Source: Monodelphis domestica (taxonomy: Eukaryota; Chordata; Mammalia; Didelphimorphia; Didelphidae). From it: a DNA stretch of 64,000 bases. The notes below the pieces were generated by a model. The model worked only from the letters and a program-made list of their open reading frames with translations. It was not told where the DNA came from and made no database searches. The position numbers were made by a program, and so were the translations under genes. The DNA lies in the NCBI RefSeq assembly GCF_027887165.1, contig NC_077235.1:4491818-4555817 (forward strand), written 5' to 3'. Positions 11,701 to 23,700 of this stretch are shown here, in pieces; positions within the stretch are counted from its first letter, which is position 1; each line of letters opens with the position of its first letter.

Positions 11701-14700
11701 TTTGACATTGTACTAGAAACACTAGCAGTAGCAATTAGAGAAGATAAAGGAATTGAAGGCATCAAAATAGGCAAGGAGGAGACCAAGTTATCACTCTTTG
11801 CGGATGACATGATGGTCTACTTAAAGAATCCTAGAGATTCAACCAAAAAGCTAATTGAAATAATCAACAACTTTAGCAAAGTTGCAGGATACAAAATAAA
11901 CCCACATAAATCATCAGCTTTTCTATATATCTCCAACACAGCTCAGCAGCAAGAACTAGAAAGAGAAATCCCATTCAAAATCACCTTAGACAAAATAAAA
12001 TACCTAGGAATCTATCTCCCAAGACAAACACAGGAACTATATGAACACAACTACAAAACACTCGCCACACAACTAAAACTAGACTTGAACAAATGGAAAA
12101 ACATTAACTGCTCATGGATAGGACGAGCCAATATAATAAAAATGACCATCCTACCCAAACTTATTTATCTATTTAGTGCCATACCCATTGAACTACCAAA
12201 ATACTTCTTCACTGATTTAGAAAAAACCATAACAAAGTTCATTTGGAAGAACAAAAGATCAAGGATATCCAGGGAAATAATGAAAAAAAACACATATGAT
12301 GAGGGCCTTGCAGTCCCTGACCTAAAACTATATTACAAAGCAGCAGTCATCAAAACAATTTGGTACTGGCTAAGAAACAGAAAGGAAGATCAATGGAATA
12401 GACTGGGGGAAAGCGACCTCAGCAAGACAGTATACGATAAACCCAAAGATCCCAGCTTTTGGGACAAAAATCCACTATTCGATAAAAACTGCTGGGAAAA
12501 TTGGAAGACAGTGTGGGAGAGACTAGGAATAGATCAACACCTCACACCCTACACCAAGATAAATTCAAAATGGGTGAGTGACTTAAACATAAAGAAGGAA
12601 ACCATAAGTAAATTGGGTAAACACAGAATAGTATACATGTCAGACCTTTGGGAGGGGAAAGGCTTTAAAACCAAGCAAGATATAGAAAGAATCACAAAAT
12701 GTAAAATAAATAATTTTGACTACATCAAACTAAAAAGCTTTTGTACAAACAAAACCAATATAACTAAAATCAGAAGGGAAACAACAAATTGGGAAAAAAT
12801 CTTCATAGAAACCTCTGACAAAGGTTTAATTACTCATATTTATAATGAGCTAAATCAATTGTACAAAAAATCAAGCCATTCTCCAATTGATAAATGGGCA
12901 AGGGAAATGGATAGGCAGTTCTCAGATAAAGAAATCAAAACTATTAACAAGCACATGAAGAAATGTTCTACATCTCTTATAATCAGAGAGATGCAAATCA
13001 AAACAACTCTGAGGTATCACCTCACACCTAGCAGATTGGCTAACATAACAGCAAAGGAAAGTAATGAATGCTGGAGGGGATGTGGCAAAGTAGGGACATT
13101 AATTCATTGCTGGTGGAGTTGTGAATTGATCCAACCATTCTGGAGGGCAATTTGGAACTATGCCCAAAGGGCGACAAAAGAATATCTACCCTTTGACCCA
13201 GCCATAGCACTGCTGGGTCTGTACCCCAAAGAGATAATGGACACAAAGACTTGTACAAAAATATTCATAGCTGCGCTCTTTGTGGTGGCCCAAAACTGGA
13301 AAACGAGGGGATGCCCATCAATTGGGGAATGGCTGAACAAACTGTGGTATATGTTGGTGATGGAGTACTATTGTGCTAAAAGGAATAATAAAGTGGAGAA
13401 GTTCCATGGAGACTGGAACAACCTCCAGGAAGTGATGCAGAGCGAGAGGAGCAGAACCAGGAGAACATTGTACACAGAGACTAATACACTGTGGTATAAT
13501 CGAACGTAATGGACTTCTCCATTAGTGGTGGTGTAATGTCCCTGAACAACTTGCAGGGATCCAGGAGAAAAAAACACCAATCATAAGCAAAGGATAAACT
13601 ATGGGAGTGGAAACACCGAGAAAAAGCCACTGCCTGAATACAGAGGTTGAGGGGACATGACAGAGGATAGACTCTAAATGAACACTCTAATGCAAATACT
13701 ATCAACAAAGCAATGGGTTCAAATCAAGAAAACATCTAATGCCCAGTGGACTTACGCGTCGGCTATGGGGGGTGGGGGGGAGGAAAAGAAAATGATCTAT
13801 GTCTTTAACGAATAATGCTTGGAAATGATCAAATAAAATATATTTTAAAAAAAAACTATTATGCCCAATTATATGGGAATAAATATGGCAATCTAGATGA
13901 TATGGATGAATATTTACAAAAATACAAATTGCCTAGGCTAACAGAGGAAGAAATAGATTACCTAAACAACCCCATATCAGAAAAAGAAATTGAACAAGCC
14001 ATCAAAGAACTCCCGAAGAAAAAATCCCCAGGTCCAGATGGATTCACAAATGAATTCTAACAAACATTCAAAGAACAATTAATCCCAGTATTATACAAAC
14101 TATTTGACAGAATAAGCGAAGAAGTTCTACCAAATTCATTTTACGACACAAATATGGTACTGATCCCACAGCCAGACAGCTCAAAAACAAAAAGAAAACT
14201 ATAGACCAATCTCCTCAATGAATATAGATGCAAAAATCTTAAATAGGATACTAGCAAAAAGACTTCAGGGGGCAGCTGGGTAGCTCAGTGGATTGAGAGC
14301 CATTCCTAAAGACAGGAGGCTCTAGGTTCAAATCTGGCCTCAGACACTTCCCAGCTATGTGACCCTGGGCAAGACACTTGACCCCCCAATGCCTAGCCCT
14401 TACCACTCTTCTGCCTTAGAGCCAATACACAGTATTGATTCCAAGATGGAATTTAAGGGTTTTAAAAAAAATTTTTTTTAAAGACTCCAGCAAGTCATCA
14501 CAAGAGTTATTCACTATGACCAGGTAGGATTCATACCAGGAATGTAAGGATGTTTCAATATTAGGAAAACCATACACATAATTGACCATATCAACAAGGA
14601 AACGAACAAAAATCACATGATTATCTCAATAGATGCAGAAAAAGCCTTTGATATAATACAGCACTCATTCCTATTGAAAACACTAGAAAGTATAGGAATA

Positions 14701-17700
14701 GAAGGGCCTTTCCTAAAAATAATAAACAGTATATATCTAAAACCATCAGCTAATATCATCTGTAATGAGGATAAACTAGAAGCCTTCCCAATAAGATCAG
14801 GAGTGAAAGAAGGATGCCCATTATCACCTCTATTATTTAACATTGTACTAGAAACACTAGCAGTAGCAATTAGAGAAGATAAAGGAATTGAAGGCATCAA
14901 AATAGGCAAGGAGGAGACCAAGTTATCACTCTTTGTGGATGATATGATGGTCTACTTAAAGAATCCTAGAGAGTCAACTAAAAAGCTAGTCGAAACAATG
15001 AACAATTTTAGCAAAGTTGCAGGATACAAAATAAACCCACATAAGTCATCAGCATTTCTATATATCTCCACCCCATTTCAGCAGCAAGAATTAGAAAGAG
15101 AAATTCCATTTAAAATCACCCTAGACAATATAAAATACTTGGGAATCTATCTGCAGAGACAAACACAGAAACTATATGAACACAACTACAAACACTTTCC
15201 ACACAATTAAAACTAGATCTAAACAATTGGAAAAACATTGATTGCTCATGGGTGGGATGAGCTAACATAATAAAAATGACAATCCTGCCCAAATTAATTT
15301 ACTTATTTAGTGTCATACCCATTGAACTACCAAAATCTTTTTTACAGAATTAGAAAAAACCATAACAAAGTTAATTTGGAAGAACAAAAGATCAAGGATA
15401 TCCAGGGAAATCATGAAAAAAATGCAAAGGAAGGAGGACTTGCAGTCTCAGATCTCAAACTGTACTATAAAGCAGGAGTCAGCAAAACAATTTGGTACTG
15501 GCTAAGAGACAGAAAGGATGATCAGTGCAATAGACTTGGGATAAATGACCTCAGCAAGACAGTCTATGATAAGCCCAAAGATCCCAGTTTTGGGGACCAA
15601 AACCCAGTATTTGATAAAAACTACTGGGAAAATTGGAAGACAGTAATGGGAGAGATTAGGTTTGGATCAACACCTCACACCCTACACCAAGATAAATTCA
15701 GAATGGGTGAATGACTTGAATATAAAGAAGGAAACTATAAGTAAATTAGGCGAACACAGAATAGTATACTTGTCAGAACTTTGGGAAAGGAAAGACTTTA
15801 AAACCAAGCAAGAGCTAGAAAAACATCACAAAATGTAAAATCAATAATTTTGATTACATCAAATTAAAAAGGTTTTGTACAAACAAAACTAATGCATCCA
15901 AAATTAGAAGGGAATCAACAAAATGGGAAACAATCTCCATAACAAAAATCTCTGACATAGGTCTAATTACTCAAATTTATAAAGAGCTAAACCAATTGTA
16001 CAAAAAATCAAGCCATTCTCCAATTGACAAATGGGCAAGAGACAGGAATAGGCAATTTTCAATTAAAGAAATCAAAACTATTAATAAGCACATGAAAAAG
16101 TGCTCTACATCTCTGATAATCACAGAGATGCAAATCAAAACAATTCTGAGGTATCACCTCACACCTAGCAGATTGGTTAACATGACAGCTATGGAAAGTA
16201 ATGAATGCTGGAGGGGGTGTGGCAAAGTTGGTACATTAATGCATTGCTGGTGGAGTTGTGAACTGATCCAACCATTCTGGAGGGCAATTTGGAACTATGC
16301 CCTCTAAAGGGTGTTAAAAGACTGTCTGCCCTTTGACCCAGCCATAGCACTACTGGGTTTGTACCCCAAAGAGATAATAAGGAAAAAGACTTGTACAAGA
16401 ATATTACTAGCTGCGCTCTTTGTGGTGGCCAAAAATTGGAAAAGGAGGGGATGCCCTTTAATTGGGGAATGGCTGAACAAATTATGGTATATGTTGGTGA
16501 TGGAATACTACTGTGCTCAAAGAAATAATAAAGTGGAGGGATTCCATGTGACCTGGAATGACCTCTAGGAAGTGATGCAGAGTGAGAGGAGCAGAACCAG
16601 GAGAACATTTTACACAGAGACTGATACACTGTGGCACAATTGAATGTAATGGACGTCTCCATTAGTAGCAATGTAGTGACTCTGAACAACTTGGAGAAAC
16701 CTACGAGGAAAACCACTATCCACATCCAGAGGAAACACCGTGGGAGGAAAAACAACGAAGAAAAACAACTGCTTGAACACATGGATCGAAGGGATATGGC
16801 TGGGGATGTAGATTCTAAATTAACATCCTGGTGCAAACACCAACAACATGGAAATAGGTTCTGATCAAGGTAGTGTAGTAGTGGTAGTGTCTCAGTGACC
16901 GAGAATGACAATTCTGATCAAGGACACAAGTAATAACCAATGAAATTTTGCGTTGGCTGCAGGATGGGTGGGTGGAGGGGAGGGAGGGAAATAATGTGAT
17001 TATTGTAACCAAGGAATAATGTTCTAAATTGACTAAATAAACTAATTCAAATGGGGGAAAAGAGGAAAATAGCTAATTAAAGCTCCATTCTACTATTCTG
17101 AACACAAAAAAATAAATAAATATAGATGTCACAGCATGACAATTCCATGTGCAAGAACAATCAGGGAGGTTGAGTGGGGGTACCAGGTGAAGTAAAAAGC
17201 AAAGGTTTGGCTGGGGGCAGCTAGGTCGCTCAGTGGATTGAGAGCCAGGCCTAGAGACGGGAGGTCCTAGGTTCAAATCCGGCCTCAGCCACTTCCTAGC
17301 TGTGTGACCCTGGGCAAGTCACTTGACCCCCATTGCCTAGCCCTTACCACTCTTCTGCCTTGGAGCCAATACACAGTATTGACTCCAAGACGGAAGGTAA
17401 GGGTTTAAAAAAAAAAGCAAAGGTTTGGGAACAATGATAGAGGAAGTACAAATGGTCTGGAAGTAAGTGCCTGCCATCCTAGGGTCAACTTCTAACCCCA
17501 TGTCCCTCTTTGCTTTCTCTTGGTTGCACCATCTTGAGAGAAACCAGTGAATTCTAATTTGCCACGTTCTATTACTAATTCTCCTTAAGAGGGCTCGAAG
17601 CTACCCATGAGACACTCTTCTATGCTTTATATTTTCCCATAATGGTTTAACCCTGGGGACTATACTTACCTTATTAGTGGAATAGCATTTCATATCAGTC

Positions 17701-20700
17701 GCAAGGAATTTTTTAATGACTGGATCCTCTGGGGAAGAAAAAGACAAGTTTCCCTCATGTCACTGGTGCTGAGAGAGCTCCTGATTCCAGGCAGGTTGAA
17801 CCCTGGACTCCTCCCCACCCCACCACCAACCTCACAGTGGGGACAAACAGCTTTTGCAGAGAAATCAAGGGCCAAAGAATTTGAGAAAGGAGCAGCCCAA
17901 GGGATCCCCAAGGTCATGTGGGCACTCCAAAGTAGTATCACCAATCAAGAGGAAGATGGCATCCTTCAAGGGGGCCACTGAATAACCAGGAAGGTTCAGG
18001 AGCAGGGCAGCCCCAGAAACATCATTATCCCTTTGGTTTCCACAGCTGACTCCATCATTCTCTACCACTGGGCGCTGTTCCTTCTCAGGGCCTCCCCATT
18101 TCTATAGGACTACTAATTAATTCCTCAATAAGCAGGGCTCCATTTGTAGATTCCTGGAGAAAATCCCTCCCTAGGGGTTCCTGTTCCTCAAGACACTCAC
18201 TCAGAAGTTGGGAGAGGGCAGCAAGGTTTTTGGAGCTGAAGGAAGCTTCTTTTGTATGCTTCATCTTAATCCAAGTATCTCCCACTTCGGTTACAGTCCA
18301 TTCATAGATCTTCTTTTTCTTTCCCTCCCTTTCTTCTGAGTCAGATTCATGCCAGTTCTCTTGGGAAGCTCGTTTCTTGACTATAGGAAGGAGTATTGGA
18401 AGACAGAGTTACTCTCTCAATCTCTGCCTCCTCTATTGGACAGACACTGTGAGCACCCTGCCTAAGACCCAGGCTTCACCAGCCTACCCACCTCCAAAGC
18501 AGGGTCAAAGATCAATTCTCTGTTAGGTGAAGATGTTCAGATGGCTATGAGGATACAGGTTAAAGCTAGGGATCTCAAACCTTTTGCTGTCATGTGAACC
18601 CCTCTGGCAGTTACGTGAAGCCACAATAATTGTTTTTGCTTAAAAGTTCACAATTACTTAGTATAAGTTAGGGAAAATAAAGATGTATTACTTTTCCCTC
18701 ACAGACTCCCTAAAGTCTATTGATAAATTATGGGTTAAGGAGCGCTAGACTAAAGGAAATTAGGGGAGAACTGATTCAGGGTCAAACATTCCTCTAGGTT
18801 TTTGCCAGAATCGAGGTAAAGTGGTTCTATTTATCCTCATACTTGACTTCAGGCTGATGCCAATCAGGCATTCTTTTTAAAACTCACCCACCAAGGCCCA
18901 GAAATGGAATTAAATTAAGGACACCATTTTATGTCATCCTTTCAAGTTTTCTTAATGCCTTTTGGATTTTAGAGTAGAATGATTCCCCCATTTAACTGCT
19001 CTTCCTCTTTCTTCCTTATGAGAAATAAAGAGTTTGGCAAACCTGATACAACTACTATCTTTGATGACAAACATAACACCCTGTACCCATAGCCCCCTCC
19101 CCTCTTTATCCAGTAGAGGGATACTTATTCCGAAAGTTTTGTGACCATTAGTCACTGTAATTAACCTGAGCTCTGTTGTCATTTACATTTTTAAAATTAC
19201 ATTTTATTGTCATCATGGTGAATATACTGTTGCCCTCTTGGTTCTGGCTTCTTTGTGTCAATACTTTGTTGTTAGCCTTCTTATTTTGCTTTTGGTCTGG
19301 ACTTACGATTTTTTCATGTTGGAAACTCTTGATAAGATAAAGAAGCTTCCATAACCAAGCAGATCTGGGGTATAACTGATGGTCTGAAAGCACTGTCCAG
19401 GGTGAGGGAGCACTGATGAGGTCAAATGCCTTGCCATGGGGCCCCCAGTCAGTCTGATGGTCCAAAGAAAGGACTTCGGCCTTGGCCTTTATGACTCTGC
19501 CAGATTTTTCTCTCTAGACTAAACCTTGCTGCCTTTCAAGAATATTCTCTTCCATTCACAACAAATAAATGAATGGCACATATCAAAATGCTTCCTCTGT
19601 CCCAGACATTGTGCCAAGGTTCATACAACACAATGTGCTCTGCTATTTCTCAATTTTTTTTTACCAGACCTGATTTCACCAGTACAGGAAGCTCTCTATA
19701 CCAACGCCGAATAGCACCTGCTCTGCTATGGCCGTAGAGTTCCCTGGGGTACACGAAAAATCCATCTGAGTAGAAACAGTCATTATTGGAGGATTGCAAG
19801 AAAATGGGTTCACTAATACCCTCTTGGTGAAGCTGTGAATTTGCTCAACACTTTTAGAAAACCACTTGAAAAAAGTTCCTCAATTGTTCATACTCTTTGA
19901 CCCAGAAATTTGAGTACTGCATGTATGTAATCCAGGGAGGTCAAGAGAAGAGAAATACTGGTCCCAGATACATCCAAATATTCCCAGAAGCATTTTTACA
20001 GTAGCAAAAACAATTGGAAGTTAAATATGTACCCATTGATTGGAATATGGTTGAATAAATGATGATTAAATGGATATTACTGCATTTAAGAAATTTAGTC
20101 AATGAAGAAGTTGGAAGAACAGAGAAGACTTGAACAAAATGAAGCAGAGAACAGTAGGAACAGGAGAGCAATATATAGCCTCACACCCAATAATCTGCAC
20201 AAAATCAATACCAAAAGCCACAACTCAGGGTAACTGCAAAGACCAACCTCGGGTCTCAAGGGCAGATGATGGAACTCACCCAGTCGAGGGACATGCTAGA
20301 TACTGCTAAGCCACTGAGATGGAGATGAGTGTCTGGCCATGCACGTACACACTTTAGTTTATTTTTTATTGGGGGGGGGCATCATTTAACTAGTTCATAC
20401 TTTATTCACACTTTAGTTTAATCTGCATTGTTAATGCTTTCTTCAATTTAAATCTAAGGTGTTTAACTCAGAAGCTTGAAGCAAATTCAAACATCACTGG
20501 GAAATGTTTAACAAAACAAAATAACAATACAACACAGAAAATGTTCCTTTATGGTTCTCAGTTTATGTTCCAAAAAGGATCCTTTTCTATTTGGCATGAC
20601 TGGTCTGGTCAAAGCAACCAGACAAGAAATGGAGTCTTGATTTAGAGTGAAATTTCTGCGGTATAAATGCTCACACTAAAATCTGAACAATCCTAGCCAA

Positions 20701-23700
20701 TAAGCGTTGGCTCCAGCACACCCCTCCTTCAAGTCCCTTGGATTAATGGAGAGACTATGGATATGGAATGTTGCTGAGGCTGTCAGATATGGATTGGGTC
20801 AACTTTTTTCTATTTACAAGAGAGCGTTCAATGGACACCAACAACAGTGTATCTGGAAGTTAGGGATAAGAACCAACAAAAGGTATCAATAAACTTTTTT
20901 TAAAAAGTCTCCACAGCAGGGGCAGCTGGGTAGCTCAGTGGATTGAGAACCAGGCCTAGAGACGGGAGGTCCTAGGTTCAAATCTGGGCTCAGCCACTTC
21001 CTAGCTGTGTGACCCTGGGCAAGTCACTTGACCCCCATTGCCTAGCCCTTACCACTCTTCTGCCTTGGAGCCAATACACAGTATTGACTCCAAGACGGAA
21101 GGTAAGGGTTTAAAAAAAAAAAGTCTCCACAGCCTCAATTTCTTTTCCTGAGAAATGATAGTCTTCTCTTCACCAGGACTTATAAGGCCCCTTCCAGCTT
21201 TGGATCTAGGATCCCTATTTACTCCAGGGTCCTTGAATATGGTCTCTAGGGTCACTGTGTTTCAACTACCCCCCCATACCAACTTTCTCCATTATTCCAT
21301 TCCCAAAGGCTGCTTTCACCAAGATCCCAGACAACTTCTCTGGAATCTTGAGTGAGGACATAGATCTGAAGCTGGAAGGGCCCTCAAATACTACCTAACC
21401 TGGGATGTTATGGCTAAGGACATTGAGGCCCATGTAGGAAAAATGACTTGCCCAAGGCAACACAAAGAATAATCATCAGAGTAGGGCATGAACTCAGGTT
21501 CAACTCCAGATAGTGGCTGAGAGACTGAATGCTTCCTGCTTCTCCTTCCCATAGCTGTCCAAGGGGAATGGAAACCAACTCAGAGACAAATGAGGAATGC
21601 TGGAATTTCCCAGATCAAAAAAGCATAATGACTTGAATTGGGACAATTAAGTGGTGGAGGACCTAGGACAAAAACCTGCAGATCAATAGGAAGGTAAAGC
21701 CGGGTGTCATAGCACATGCCTACAGTAGTCAGTCCCTGCTGATGGGGAAGATCACTTGCGCTCAGGAGTTCTAGGGCAAAGTAGGCCTAAAGCCAACTGC
21801 TAAGTTGGCAGAAAATATCAGGAACCCCTGGAAGGGGAGAGCCAGCAGGCTGCCTAAATGAGAGGACTGAACCAGCACAGGTTAAAAAAACCTGGAACAG
21901 GTTAATGCCAAACAGTACTTCAACACTTCCAGCCTGGGCAAGAGAGGGAAACTAAGGCTTTTTTTTAAAAATTTCAAACAAAAACGAATAGGAACCAACC
22001 CGGAATCAGGGAGGAAGACCCTCTTTTAAGATAGGAGAAAGGACACTCCTCTATTCTCTTACATATGAGACCTGGTACCAGGAATGACAGTAGAAGTGGA
22101 AATAGAGGCCTTCAAGGCTAGGTGGGACTTTTAAGCTACATGTAACACCGAATGGCAGAACACAAAAACAGGTTGATAATGAATCTAATGCTGAACCATG
22201 AGTTGATAGCTCTTCAGGGATGAAGACAATTGTTGAACAATGACAACAATCACAATAATATGAAGGACACAATCAAATCAGGCTTAGAGACTTAGATTAG
22301 AGCAAGTTCCTGAGCTCCAGACTAACCTTAATCCCTTTTGTGATCTGAACTGAAGGCGGTGGAACCAATCATTTATTCTGAATATAAACTCTTATGCCAA
22401 AGAGGAGTGCCCCCTAATTGGCTTTTTGTCAATGCATCTATCAATCATTTTCTCCTTCTTTCTTTCCCTCTTATCCCCCAAATTGATGTAATTTCCTCTA
22501 TGTAACGTGCAATATTTTATACACCTCTAGTAAGAGAAGCTTTAAATTCATAGGCTCCATATGGAGAACAATTCATTGGAAGACCAGCATGTTAATCTTC
22601 TAGATCACTCCTCCAGGTGAGGAGATTTAACATGCTGGTCTTCCAAAGAATTTGGTGGGGGGTGGGAGGGGGGGCAGATTGTAAGAAGGAGAAGGAAATT
22701 TACCCTTCCCCTTTCAAGTACAACTACTGTCATGAGTCTGACTGATCTTCAACGGGAAGTGGGGATTATGAAAGGAAATCATTGGGTGAATTGATTCACA
22801 AGGATTGAATGGCAGCTGGAAAAAGGCAGCAAGAGATCACAAGACAGGGGTCAGGACAATGTGTCCTGCACTGCCCCCTAATTGGCTCCGGAGATGTGAT
22901 GTGTGAAAGTTAGTGGGTGGAGACAAGGTTTGATAAACTGAAGCAAGAGGGGTTTTCACTCTTCTTTTCTGACTGGACTGCATTGTGAGCATGGCTAGGG
23001 ATAGCGCTACCTGCGGCTGCAGAATAGCATGCAAAATGGAACAATAAGGAAAGTATCTTTCATCTCTCTTATTTTCCCATCTCTTTCCCCTATTACTTTT
23101 GATTAATAAAATTATTAATTTATGGTCAGTCTCATAATTTTCCCTCTTATACTTCGATCTGCTTATCACTGGTGGTACAGAGAAGAAATCAAAGATCTTC
23201 TCAGAATGATGTTAGGTCTGTCCAGAACTCAATGGACAGTCCCAAACACCCAGAGTTTTACACATCTCTTATGCTATCAGTTAGATCTCTAGTGTCCTTC
23301 AATCCCTGTTCACCAGCATCAAATTATTATCTCTTCTTTCTCCTCCAACTCCATTTCCCCCAAGACATCCTTGAAAAAGTTCATCCCTCTAAAAACCATC
23401 CATTCAATCATACCAGGGTGCTATCAAAAGAGGACCTATTCAACCTTTGCTCAAGAGTTTGAACCATTCATCTGAAAGATTGCCAGGTGCTCTCAGGTGG
23501 AGCACCAAGAGGAGGTCTTATAGGGACCAGTCATGGGTGGGATTCACTCATCTCCCCAAGTTCTTAGGGAAAAGGATCCCAAACATTTTCAAAGCCTTTC
23601 CCCTTTCCCCAGCCTCCTCTTCTCTTTAGCTCCATCACCCTCCAGTTTTTCCTCTTCCCCTCCTCCCACAACCCACCACCAGGGACTACATTTTCATGAT

